64,000 nt of DNA, taken from NCBI GenBank assembly GCA_046329575.1, contig JAXLUJ010000014.1:32220-96219 (forward strand), in the 5' to 3' direction. Below the pieces are notes generated by a model. That model was given only the letters and a program-made list of their open reading frames with translations. It was not told the DNA's origin and made no database searches. Shown piece by piece: positions 35,205 through 43,580 of the stretch (the stretch's first letter is position 1; every line of letters begins with the position of its first letter). Position numbers and translations under genes: made by a program. Source of the DNA: UBA1941 sp046329575. GTDB taxonomy: Bacteria; Bacteroidota; Bacteroidia; Chitinophagales; LD1.

Positions 35205-35854
35205 CTTTTGTCAATACCATATATTTAAGCTGGCGGCAAGGCCGCGGCAATCGCCGCATTCTAGTGGCGGTTCTTAAGCGTGTGCAACAGGGGTTTTCAT
35301 TTGAATATTTGGAGGATGGTGTAAACAAGGCGAAAAAGGATGGTTTTGTAAACTATCCTGAATTTGCAGATGTAAGAAAAACCTACACTGATTATCTAAA
35401 GGAAGCCTTTTCCTTAAGACTGATGCCTTCAACTAGAGAAGAGAAAACTGATTATTTAAGATTTTGGAATGTTCCTTTTGGCGCGGATTGGTTTGATGAA
35501 CTGGCTTTTACTCAAGGTCGTGTTCCTTCTGATAATTTTGAATTTTTAGGTGTTTTTCTTCCGGGGAATGTGAAAGGATTCGTTTCGGATTTGGCCGGTC
35601 TTTCCCATTCAGAATTAACCTCAAGTGATCTTCAAGACGAAGAAATATTGAATTACAAAATTGTTCCCAATAGTAACGCACGGAATGAAAAAGCAGTTGA
35701 AATATTCACTATTCAAAACAAACATGTCGGTTACATCAAGGAGGTTCATAATGAGTTTTTTTTAGCAGCGAATAATAAAGTTCGTTCACTTCGTGTGAAA
35801 GGCACTATCTGGAATGGAGGTATCAAAGCTTGTTTCGTGGAGATTAAACTCTAA
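35201..35854 (+). CDS. HIRAN-domain protein, partner of the HipA-like kinase
   Basis: A 217-residue protein. The N-terminal part (about 1-120) has IYLSWRQGRGNRRILVAVLKR and TQGRVPSDNFEFLGVFLPG, a conserved block of unknown fold often seen with this domain. Residues about 125-215 look like a HIRAN domain (NARNEKAVEIFTIQNKHVGYIK, then VRSLRVKGTIWNGGI). HIRAN domains, as in eukaryotic HLTF/Rad5, bind DNA ends or damaged DNA. The start lies in an ATGA overlap with the kinase, so both are made together. It could bring the kinase to DNA or be its target; this is inference. Confidence 0.75.
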   Translation: MTFVNTIYLSWRQGRGNRRILVAVLKRVQQGFSFEYLEDGVNKAKKDGFVNYPEFADVRKTYTDYLKEAFSLRLMPSTREEKTDYLRFWNVPFGADWFDELAFTQGRVPSDNFEFLGVFLPGNVKGFVSDLAGLSHSELTSSDLQDEEILNYKIVPNSNARNEKAVEIFTIQNKHVGYIKEVHNEFFLAANNKVRSLRVKGTIWNGGIKACFVEIKL

Positions 35855-35997
35855 TGTGACGCCCGCTGCCGCAAAATTTGCGCAAAAAACTCATGGGTTT
35901 CTGATATTGCAGCGCCTTCGTACTTATTTAGAAATCCTCTTTAAAGCGCTGTTAATTTAAATGGCCCCATCCTAAATACCATTTCCTTCACAAACAC

Positions 35998-36195
35998 CCG
36001 GCGTTCGCGGCAGGGGGCGGAGCGGAAATCGTTTTTGGCAATTACACCACCAGGAGCAATAGGGTTTGCAACACCGCTTAAGGCAAAATGAACAGCCAAA
36101 AACATTGGGAGCGGAGCACCCGGTGCCGCGGCAATAACTGCGGCCCAAAGTTCCGGGGCTGCTGCCTTGCCGCGGCAGCCGCCCTAAAAAAAAAT
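35998..36195 (-). repeat. GC-rich structured intergenic element, copy d
   Basis: The 504-bp gap from 35855 to 36358 has no convincing gene. Read on the minus strand, this part starts with a T-run and AGGGCGGCTGCCGCGGCA, like the start of copy b, and ends with CCCCCTGCCGCGAACGCC. TGCCGCGGCA occurs twice (near 36132 and 36168), allowing long-range pairing. Confidence 0.5.
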
Positions 36196-36237
36196 GGGAT
36201 GAAGAATCACATTCCTCACCCCATTGATATTGGCTCT

Positions 36238-36358
36238 TTACTTGCGTCTTATACCTTGTATCTTGTATCTTGTGTCTTGCGTCTTGCGTCTTGTATCTTG
36301 TATCTTGTATCTTGTGTCTTGCGTCTTGCGTTCTTGTGTCTTCCGTCTTGCGTCTTGC
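36238..36358. repeat. Tandem repeat of TCTTGYR units abutting the aceA stop codon
   Basis: About sixteen 7-bp units of the forms TCTTGTA, TCTTGTG and TCTTGCG follow each other, with one 8-bp interruption. The tract ends exactly at the aceA stop codon, so it would be transcribed into the aceA 3' end. Confidence 0.9.
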
Positions 36359-37636
36359 TTAATGAAACTGTTCCGCCTCTGTAGAGCCTTTCAACGCCAC
36401 CGTAGAGCTGTTGCCTTGTTGCACTACATTCTGCACCGCATCAAAATAGCCGGTGCCTACAAATGCCTGGTGTTTCACCGCGCGGAAACCGTCTTTTTCC
36501 AACGCAAATTCGCGCTGTTGCAATTCTGAAAAACCGGCCATGCCGCGGTCAACATACGCCTTGCTCAATTCGAACATGGCGGTATTCAGGGCGTGGAATC
36601 CGGCAAGTGTAATGAACTGGAATTTATAACCCATTGCCGCCAGATCTTCGCGGAAAGTGAGCATCTGCTTTTCATCCATAAACTTGGCCCAGTTAAACGA
36701 TGGCGAGCAGTTGTAAGCCAACATTTTTCCGGGATATTTGGCGTGAATGCCTTGTGCAAATTCACGGGCCATGCCCAAATCCGGATTTCCGGTTTCCATC
36801 CAAATCAAATCGGCATAAGGCGCATAGCTCAAGCCGCGGTCAATGCCTTGCTCCAAGCCATTTTTTACATAGAAATAACCCTCAGGAGCGCGTTCACCCG
36901 TAATGAATTTCGAATCGCGTGGATCAACATCAGTAGTGATAAGATTTGCCGCTTCAGCATCAGTGCGCGCAATGATCAATGTAGGCACATTGCATACATC
37001 AGCAGCCAGACGCGCCGCTACCAGTTTGTTGATGGCTTCCTGTGTGGGCACCAGTACTTTTCCGCCCAGATGTCCGCATTTTTTTGCGGAAGCCAACTGA
37101 TCTTCCCAATGCACGCCGGCAGCACCGGCCTCAATCATTTGCTTCATCAGTTCGAATGCGTTCAGGTTGCCGCCAAAACCGGCTTCGGCATCGGCCACAA
37201 TAGGCACCATCCAGTCGCGCTGCGGTTCGCCTTCCATGTATTCGATTTGATCGCGGCGCTGTAAAGCCTGATTGATCTTTTTCACAACAGCAGGAACGGA
37301 ATTGGCGGGATACAAACTCTGATCGGGATACATTTCTCCGCTCAGATTCGCATCGGCAGCTACCTGCCAGCCGCTCAAATAAATGGCTTTCATACCCGCG
37401 GCCACTTCCTGAATGGCCTGATTGCCGGTAAGCGCACCTAATCCGGAAACCCAGTTATCGCTTTGCAATTTGTTCCACAACTTGGTGGCACCGTTGCGAG
37501 CCAGACTGTACTCGATTTGCACCGATCCGCTGACGTTAATCACCTCTTCGGCCGTATAGGGACGAACTACGTTTTTCCAGCGAGGATTGGTTTCCCATTC
37601 TTTTTTCAGCGCAAGCGCCCGTTCTGCTTTGTTCAT
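36359..37636 (-). CDS. aceA: Isocitrate lyase
   Basis: A 425-residue isocitrate lyase, which splits isocitrate to glyoxylate and succinate in the glyoxylate shunt. The signature KKCGHLGGKVLVPT near residue 187 contains the catalytic cysteine, preceded by VPIVADAEAGFGG (metal-binding aspartates) and WEDQLAS. Length and motifs match the bacterial AceA class. It lies 37 bp downstream of malate synthase in the same transcription unit, allowing growth on acetate or fatty acids. Confidence 0.97.
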   Translation of the reverse strand: MNKAERALALKKEWETNPRWKNVVRPYTAEEVINVSGSVQIEYSLARNGATKLWNKLQSDNWVSGLGALTGNQAIQEVAAGMKAIYLSGWQVAADANLSGEMYPDQSLYPANSVPAVVKKINQALQRRDQIEYMEGEPQRDWMVPIVADAEAGFGGNLNAFELMKQMIEAGAAGVHWEDQLASAKKCGHLGGKVLVPTQEAINKLVAARLAADVCNVPTLIIARTDAEAANLITTDVDPRDSKFITGERAPEGYFYVKNGLEQGIDRGLSYAPYADLIWMETGNPDLGMAREFAQGIHAKYPGKMLAYNCSPSFNWAKFMDEKQMLTFREDLAAMGYKFQFITLAGFHALNTAMFELSKAYVDRGMAGFSELQQREFALEKDGFRAVKHQAFVGTGYFDAVQNVVQQGNSSTVALKGSTEAEQFH

Positions 37637-37673
37637 TTTATTGTTTGATGTTTTTATTTAGAAAATGTTGAGT

Positions 37674-39257
37674 TTACAATTGTTGATAGGCTTGTGTGGT
37701 GAGGAATTCTTTATAGTCGCCATGCACCAGTTCATCGAACATGTCAATCGCTTTTTTCATGGTTGGCTTTTGAAATGCCGCCTCGCCTACATAGGCTTTG
37801 ATGTTCTCTAATTCGCTTGGCAAAATTTGCTTAAAAAGTTCGTAAGAAATCTGACGTCCGTCATCCAGTTTACTGCCGTTTCTGATCCACTGCCAAACCT
37901 GTGTGCGGGAAATTTCGGCGGTGGCGGCATCTTCCATCAGGTTGTGCAGGGCGGCAGCGCCAACGCCGCGCAACCAGCTTTCGATATACAAAATGCCCAC
38001 GTTTATGTTCATGCGCAAACCGGCTTCGGTAATAGTTCCTTCGGGAACTGCCAGTAATTCCTGCTGCGAATACTCCTCTCCTGCCCGGGTGATTTCATAA
38101 TTGTTGGCATTCGGCATGTATTGATTGAAAATATCCATGGCAATACCTACCAAACCCGGATGCGCCACCCAGGTGCCATCGTGACCATTAATTACTTCGC
38201 GCAGCTTGTCCTGACGTACTTTTTCCAGCGCTGCTTCATTTGCCGCATCATTATTTTTTATGGGAATGAAAGCGCTCATGCCGCCCATAGCGTGTACGCG
38301 GCGCTTATGGCAGGTTTGAATAACCAGTTTGGAATACGCTGCCATAAAAGGAACGGCCATGGTTACTTGTCCGCGCTCGGGCAACACAAAACCGGAGTTA
38401 TTGCGCAGTTTTTTGATGTAGCTGAAAATATAGTCCCAGCGGCCGCAGTTCAATCCGGCCATGTGCTCGCGCAGTTCGTAAATGATTTCGTGGAGCTCGA
38501 AAGTAGCGGTAATAGTTTCGATTAATACCGTGGCTTTGATGGTTCCTTGCGGGATGCCTAATTCTTGTTGTGCAAAAACAAACACTTCATTCCAAAGGCG
38601 CGCTTCTAAATGCGACTCCATTTTTGGCAGGTAGAAGTAAGGACCGGTGCCGCGGGCGATGAGTTCTTTAGCATTCAGATAAAAGAAAACGCCAAAATCA
38701 AAGAGCGAACCACTCATTTCTTCGCCGTCAATCAGCACATGTTTTTCGTTCAGGTGCCAGCCGCGCGGACGCACCATTAACACTGCCGTTTTTTCGTTCA
38801 GCTTATATTCCTTACCGGCTTCGTTTTTAAATGAAATTTGTTTGCGAATCGCATCGCGTAGGTTGATCTGTCCTTCTACACAATTGGCCCATGTTGGCGC
38901 GTTGGAATCTTCAAAATCGGCCATGAACACCTTGGCGCCGCTATTGAGCGCATTGATGATCATTTTGCGGTCAACCGGACCGGTGATTTCCACGCGGCGG
39001 TCCTGCAGATCGGCAGGGATGGGAGCTGCCTGCCAATCGCCTTCGCGGATGGCTTTGGTTTCGGGTAAAAAATCGGGAAGGGCACCGGCGTCGATGCGCA
39101 GTTGGCGTTCAGCACGCGCCGCTAAAAGTTCCAAACGGCGGCCGTTAAACTTGCGGTGTAGTTTTAGCGCAAACGACACTGCATTTTCAAAATCCTGACG
39201 AAAGGCCTGAGGAACTTCGTCTTTCACATTCACTTTAATAACGTTAGCATCACTCAT
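37674..39257 (-). CDS. aceB: Malate synthase A
   Basis: A 527-residue malate synthase of the A type, which condenses glyoxylate and acetyl-CoA. Visible blocks are FMADFEDSNAPTWANCVEGQ, VMVRPRGWHLNEKHV (general substrate site), TVLIETITATFELHEIIYEL with the metal glutamate, and GLNCGRWDYIFSYIKK; the C-terminal domain has VGILYIESWLRG. It is the first gene of the aceBA unit and faces the ScfR-like regulator across a 110-bp promoter region. Confidence 0.97.
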   Translation of the reverse strand: MSDANVIKVNVKDEVPQAFRQDFENAVSFALKLHRKFNGRRLELLAARAERQLRIDAGALPDFLPETKAIREGDWQAAPIPADLQDRRVEITGPVDRKMIINALNSGAKVFMADFEDSNAPTWANCVEGQINLRDAIRKQISFKNEAGKEYKLNEKTAVLMVRPRGWHLNEKHVLIDGEEMSGSLFDFGVFFYLNAKELIARGTGPYFYLPKMESHLEARLWNEVFVFAQQELGIPQGTIKATVLIETITATFELHEIIYELREHMAGLNCGRWDYIFSYIKKLRNNSGFVLPERGQVTMAVPFMAAYSKLVIQTCHKRRVHAMGGMSAFIPIKNNDAANEAALEKVRQDKLREVINGHDGTWVAHPGLVGIAMDIFNQYMPNANNYEITRAGEEYSQQELLAVPEGTITEAGLRMNINVGILYIESWLRGVGAAALHNLMEDAATAEISRTQVWQWIRNGSKLDDGRQISYELFKQILPSELENIKAYVGEAAFQKPTMKKAIDMFDELVHGDYKEFLTTQAYQQL

Positions 39258-39274
39258 ATCCGCGAATTATGCGG

Positions 39275-39305
39275 CAAAGATGAAAACATCTTTTAAATTT
39301 ACAAG
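39275..39305 (-). promoter_or_regulatory. Candidate aceB promoter
   Basis: On the minus strand CTTG (39305-39302) and CATCTTTG (39282-39275) are separated by 19 bp, one mismatch each from the TTTG and TAnnTTTG consensus. The -7 box ends 17 bp before the ATG. The -33 box overlaps the left inverted repeat at 39304-39317. Confidence 0.5.
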
Positions 39306-39341
39306 CGAATTTTCGCTACAAAAAGAATTTCGCTTTTTGTA
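39304..39341. promoter_or_regulatory. Two adjacent inverted repeats, candidate operators of the glyoxylate regulator
   Basis: AGCGAA-TT-TTCGCT (39304-39317) is followed at once by TACAAAAAG (39317-39325) and CTTTTTGTA (39333-39341), perfect 9-bp arms around a 7-nt loop that includes AATTTCG, echoing the first repeat. The left one covers the aceB -33 box; the right one ends on a TATGTTTG -7 box (39340-39347) for the regulator. The position fits autoregulated repression. Confidence 0.55.
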
Positions 39342-39367
39342 TGTTTGCCCTCCGCCAACAACTTCAC

Positions 39368-40837
39368 ATGGAAAATCTGACTGAAGAAAACATCCGGATC
39401 ATCTTTGGCATGAAGGTGAAAAAGCTGCGCAACGACCATCAGTTGTCGTTGCAGCAGTTGTCTGAGAAATCGGGCATTTCGGTTTCGTATCTCAACGAAA
39501 TAGAAAATGGAAAGAAATATCCGAAGACCGACAAGATCAACGATTTGGCCAAGGCGCTTTCCGTTTCGTATGATCAGTTGGTTTCGCTGAAACTGGCCAA
39601 GAACATGGCGCACATCGGTCAGTTCCTGAGTTTAGATATTGTAAACGACTTTTTGTTTCAAACATTTGGTATAGACAAAAGTACCTTACTGGCCATGGTA
39701 GCCAGCGAGCCGATACGGGTTTCGGCCTTTATCAACGCCATTTACGAGATTGCCCGGAACTACAACCTGAAGCAAGAGCATTTCTATTTCATGTGCCTTC
39801 GTTCGTATCAGGAATTGAATCAGAATTATTTTGAGGATATTGAAGATGCAGTAGATCGATTCCGTGAAGAAAATCAACTGGATGAAAAAGAAATTCTGAC
39901 GCCTGAACGTTATGAAGCGTTATTGAAAAAGCTTTTTGGCTATCACATCCGGTCAACAGATTTTAAAGATTATCCGAAGCTGAAAGAAATGCGGTCGGTA
40001 TTTGTGAAAGGTGAAAAACCGCTGTTGCAGTACAATAAAAAATTGACGGCGCAGCAAAAGGCGTTTTTATTTGGGCGCGAATTAGGATTCAATTATCTGA
40101 AGTTGGATAAACGTCCGTACACCACGCCATGGTTGCGTTTTGGGTCGTTCGACAATGTTTTGAATAACTTCAGAGCATCGTATTTTGCGCAGGCTTTGCA
40201 TATTCCAAAAACAGGTTTGAAAAAGGACTTGGAGAATATTTTCGGGGCTGATCGTTTTAACCCGAACTTCATTGCGCATCTGCTGGAAAAATATAGCGCA
40301 TCGCCTGAAATGCTGCTCACCCGAATATCGAACATCCTTCCTATGTATTTCGGTATTGATGAATTGTTCTTTATCCGTTATAGCAGCAAGGAGTCATCGA
40401 AAACACTTAAAGAAATTTCGAAGGAACTGCACCTTACCAAACACAACCTGCAATTAGAGTACACGATTAGCGAGCAGAACTACAGGCGCTGGCTTACCAA
40501 ATCGGTATTGAAGTATTTGTTGAAAGAAAAAGGAAAGGATGCGATGAAGATTGATGCCGTTATTACCGAAAACGGCAATGGCAATCGCTACCTTACGATT
40601 TCGATATTGCGCGAAATGCCGGAGTTGAACAACAACAATAATTCGGTGACTCTGGGTTTTGTATTGAACGATGCAGCTTTGAAGAAAATTCGTTTTGTGA
40701 ACGACAAAAAACTGGATGTAGCCAAGCTGGGCGATCTGAGTGAAAACGAGTTTGATGAACCGGTAGAACTAAAGCGCCTGAAAGAGCTGGAGGCGCGGGA
40801 AGAGGAGTTTGAGCGGATGAGAAATGAAATTGGCTGA
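39368..40837 (+). CDS. XRE-family regulator of the RamB/ScfR type
   Basis: A 489-residue regulator. An N-terminal Cro/C1 helix-turn-helix (VKKLRNDHQLSLQQLSEKSG, then SVSYLNEIENGKKYPKTDKI) precedes a long C-terminal part. Mid-protein QKAFLFGRELGFNYL sits where IrrE/ImmA-like regulators have HELGH, so the metallopeptidase motif is lost. Such proteins (short-chain fatty-acyl-CoA regulators) include RamB, which represses the glyoxylate genes in Corynebacterium. The divergent position to aceBA supports the same role here. ATG 39368 (MENLTEEN) is preferred to an ATG at 39341, whose 9-residue extension lies in the promoter. Confidence 0.85.
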   Translation: MENLTEENIRIIFGMKVKKLRNDHQLSLQQLSEKSGISVSYLNEIENGKKYPKTDKINDLAKALSVSYDQLVSLKLAKNMAHIGQFLSLDIVNDFLFQTFGIDKSTLLAMVASEPIRVSAFINAIYEIARNYNLKQEHFYFMCLRSYQELNQNYFEDIEDAVDRFREENQLDEKEILTPERYEALLKKLFGYHIRSTDFKDYPKLKEMRSVFVKGEKPLLQYNKKLTAQQKAFLFGRELGFNYLKLDKRPYTTPWLRFGSFDNVLNNFRASYFAQALHIPKTGLKKDLENIFGADRFNPNFIAHLLEKYSASPEMLLTRISNILPMYFGIDELFFIRYSSKESSKTLKEISKELHLTKHNLQLEYTISEQNYRRWLTKSVLKYLLKEKGKDAMKIDAVITENGNGNRYLTISILREMPELNNNNNSVTLGFVLNDAALKKIRFVNDKKLDVAKLGDLSENEFDEPVELKRLKELEAREEEFERMRNEIG

Positions 40838-40847
40838 CTAAAGAACA

Positions 40848-41867
40848 CTACTGCTCAATAAGTCCTCTGGAAATCATATAATCCCGAATCGATTCATACT
40901 CATCCAAGCCATAGTTATATTCAAGGATTTCATTTGCAGAGTTTAGTAATAGGTACGCTGGAACCGATCTGATACCATATTGCCGAATAAAAAGACTATT
41001 CTCACCATTAATATCATTTACAAAATAAAAGTGACCTTCATTAAACTCTTTAGAGTACTTTCTCCAACTTGCCCAGTCATCGAGTGAGTAAATAAAGATA
41101 TCTATGTCATGAAAATGCTCATCCTTAATTCTCCTCTTTACGTCTTCGCATGGTCTACATCCAATTTTAGAGAATATCAGAAGTTTATTTCTTCCAAAAG
41201 ATCCTAATTCTAGTTTATTGCTATCTGATATATAAACTTGGAAATTGGGCAGTTTCACCCCTTTTTTTAACGGAGTCATTTTTACTGGTGAACTCAAAAT
41301 ATTTTTCAAAGTTGCATACAAAGCATACTGATGTAATGTGGGAGCTACTCTGTCAAAAAGCTCTTTAGCTAAATCCGCCTTACCTTGGAGTACTAGAATA
41401 TTAATGTAATGCAAGGCAAAATAACTGCTCAAATTCGATCTTGCCGTATACACTAGATGAGCCTCGTAAATGGAATCAAATTTATGTTGGGTTAGAGGTA
41501 ATTCCGTGAAAAATTGATAAAACAGAAACGTTTCAAATTCTAAGATATTTAAGCTATCGGGATTTAGAAAATTAATGTGCCTTAAACTACAATTTGAAAT
41601 TTCGATTTCAACATTCTTGTCTTTTTCTATCCAAAAAGGAAAAACTGTTGCACTTATCGTATCCAGAAAAAGGATGATGCGCCTTGGCTCTTGTTCAGTC
41701 TTAAAATAATATCTTATTGTTTGATTTCCTTGAGGTACAATGCTATCTATTCTTAAATCATCAAATTTTATGGGCTTTAGGGTACATGATTGTGTGACAG
41801 AAACAAAATTTCCAAAACATTTGCTTCCGCAGAGAAAAATTACACACCAAAGGACAATTCCTTTCAA
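40848..41867 (-). CDS. Secreted thioredoxin-fold protein (TlpA/ResA-like)
   Basis: A 339-residue exported protein. A signal peptide (MKGIVLWCVIFLCGSKCFG) is followed by about 190 residues of beta-rich and helical sequence similar in layout to the N-terminal part of Bacteroidota TlpA-like proteins, then a thioredoxin domain with IFSKIGCRPCEDVKRRI (CxxC near residue 242) and the cis-proline segment IRSVPAYLLLNS. It should reduce or rearrange disulfides in the periplasm. It is 9 bp downstream of a Cys-rich secreted protein, the obvious candidate partner. The region is A+T-rich. Confidence 0.75.
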   Translation of the reverse strand: MKGIVLWCVIFLCGSKCFGNFVSVTQSCTLKPIKFDDLRIDSIVPQGNQTIRYYFKTEQEPRRIILFLDTISATVFPFWIEKDKNVEIEISNCSLRHINFLNPDSLNILEFETFLFYQFFTELPLTQHKFDSIYEAHLVYTARSNLSSYFALHYINILVLQGKADLAKELFDRVAPTLHQYALYATLKNILSSPVKMTPLKKGVKLPNFQVYISDSNKLELGSFGRNKLLIFSKIGCRPCEDVKRRIKDEHFHDIDIFIYSLDDWASWRKYSKEFNEGHFYFVNDINGENSLFIRQYGIRSVPAYLLLNSANEILEYNYGLDEYESIRDYMISRGLIEQ

Positions 41868-41876
41868 TGCCGCCAG

Positions 41877-42407
41877 TTATTTCCCGGAAGTACCGGAATT
41901 ATAAATAAACCAATCCATACAGCCATTACCACCTAAGTCGCAACATTTGGTTTGACCTTGTTGTCCCCCATTGGTAAAGTCTCGGGGAGGTTTCTGGCAA
42001 TTTTTACAATAGGAACCATTTACATCAGGTGCGCGAAACAACCCGTTAAATCCATCCGCATTATACGACTCAGCGGGCAATGGACCTGATACGACAATAA
42101 TATTCACTCTTAATAATGAACATAACACACGTTGAATCACTCGTTCATCAAGTGCGTTAAACACACTAATTTTAGAATCTTTATTTGAAAATCCAGCAAA
42201 CATTTCATTCTCAAATATAGCTTCGTCCAGCATAGCGCTTTTAACATCATCGTCTAACATCAACACCTCAGGACTTGTTGACTTAGCAAAACTTTCAGCA
42301 AGTTCTTCTCTATCTTTAGGTACCCGTTCTTGCCAATCCTCCTGAGCAAGCACTGCAATGGAGAATGCCACCTGGAACATTATCGTACTAAATGCGAGTT
42401 TAAACAT
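41877..42407 (-). CDS. Secreted cysteine-rich protein of unknown function
   Basis: A 176-residue protein with a probable signal peptide (first ~22 residues, ending VLAQ). The mature N-terminal half is acidic and helical. The last 50 residues hold clustered cysteines, YCKNCQKPP and TKCCDLGGNGCMDW, with many Gly and Asn. No known domain was recognised. The adjacent secreted thioredoxin-fold gene suggests that these cysteines form or need managed disulfides; a metal site is also possible. Confidence 0.65.
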   Translation of the reverse strand: MFKLAFSTIMFQVAFSIAVLAQEDWQERVPKDREELAESFAKSTSPEVLMLDDDVKSAMLDEAIFENEMFAGFSNKDSKISVFNALDERVIQRVLCSLLRVNIIVVSGPLPAESYNADGFNGLFRAPDVNGSYCKNCQKPPRDFTNGGQQGQTKCCDLGGNGCMDWFIYNSGTSGK

Positions 42408-42518
42408 TATCTAATAATTTTTTGTGATTCTAAATATACCAAACTTTATCAAAAGTGTTCATTCTAAAGGTCTTTCAATCTCCCAATTTTTCTATTTTCG
42501 GCACTCAATGATTTTCTG

Positions 42519-43580
42519 ATGAACAAAGAAGAAGTAGTTAAATTATTAGGCGAAAAAAAAGCCGAATACCTGCTGAACCACGAATCGAAAACCTTTCCAA
42601 AAGATGCATTATACCTTCCTAAAAAGGATTTTGTAGAACGCTATTGGAAGGACAGCAACCGCAACATCCAAACCCTGCGCAGCCTGCAAACGCTGGCTTC
42701 GCATGGCCGTTTGCGCAATACCGGTTATGTTTCCATCCTTCCTGTTGATCAGGGTATCGAACATTCTGCAGGCGCTTCTTTTGCGCCGAATCCTATTCTT
42801 TTCGATCCGGAGAATATTGTAAAACTAGCCATTGAAGGCGGCTGCAATGCCGTAGCTTCTACTTTTGGCGGTTTGGCATCGGTAGCGCGCAAATACGCCC
42901 ACCGCATTCCATTTATTGTGAAGATCAACCACAACGAATTTCTGAGCTATCCGAATTCTTTCGACCAAATCATGTTTGGCCAAATCCGCGATGCCTGGAA
43001 CATGGGAGCCGTAGCCGTTGGCGCTACAATTTACTTCGGAAGCGAAGAATCGAAACGCCAGATCGTGGAAGTATCAAAGGCATTTGAATATGCCCATGAA
43101 TTGGGAATGGCTACTATTTTGTGGTGTTATACCCGCAACAGCGCTTTTAAGAAAGATGGTGTTGATTATCATGTATCGGCCGATCTTACCGGGCAGGCTA
43201 ACCATTTGGGCGTAACCATTCAGGCAGATATCATCAAACAAAAATTGCCGGAAAACAATGGCGGCTACAACGCTCTGAATTTTGGCAAGACCCATAAAAA
43301 AGTGTATAGCGACCTCACCACCGATCATCCAATAGATTTGACACGATATCAACTGGCGAATTGCTACATGGGCCGCGTAGGATTGATTAATTCGGGAGGG
43401 GCATCGGCAGGAGAAAGCGATTTGGCTGAGGCTGTAGCTACCGCCATCATTAACAAACGCGCCGGTGGTATGGGGTTGATTTCAGGCCGAAAAGCGTTCC
43501 AGCGTCCGTTGAAAGAGGGCGTTGCCTTATTGAACGCGATTCAGGATATTTACCTGAGCAAGGAAATTACAATTGCATAA
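42519..43580 (+). CDS. Class I fructose-bisphosphate aldolase (DhnA/FbaB type)
   Basis: A 353-residue aldolase of the archaeal-type class I family, using a Schiff-base lysine. VSILPVDQGIEHSAGASF near residue 74 holds the substrate-binding aspartate, followed by PFIVKINHNEF, GATIYFGSEESKRQI and LINSGGASAGESDLAEAV, the phosphate-binding end. It catalyses reversible cleavage of fructose-1,6-bisphosphate in glycolysis and gluconeogenesis. Together with the glyoxylate shunt upstream it fits growth on C2 compounds. The stop overlaps the accD start (TAATG). Confidence 0.93.
   Translation: MNKEEVVKLLGEKKAEYLLNHESKTFPKDALYLPKKDFVERYWKDSNRNIQTLRSLQTLASHGRLRNTGYVSILPVDQGIEHSAGASFAPNPILFDPENIVKLAIEGGCNAVASTFGGLASVARKYAHRIPFIVKINHNEFLSYPNSFDQIMFGQIRDAWNMGAVAVGATIYFGSEESKRQIVEVSKAFEYAHELGMATILWCYTRNSAFKKDGVDYHVSADLTGQANHLGVTIQADIIKQKLPENNGGYNALNFGKTHKKVYSDLTTDHPIDLTRYQLANCYMGRVGLINSGGASAGESDLAEAVATAIINKRAGGMGLISGRKAFQRPLKEGVALLNAIQDIYLSKEITIA

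Noticed and set aside
36238..36358. A possible CRISPR array
   Set aside because: Units are 7 bp and follow each other without spacers; no cas gene is present.
36088..36384. A 98-residue ORF across the spacer next to aceA
   Set aside because: It reads through a GC-rich repeat and the TCTTGYR array, giving a periodic YLVSCVLRLASCIL peptide; this is a product of the repeat, not a gene.
36593..37264. A 223-residue plus-strand ORF
   Set aside because: Antisense shadow of aceA, whose identity is certain.
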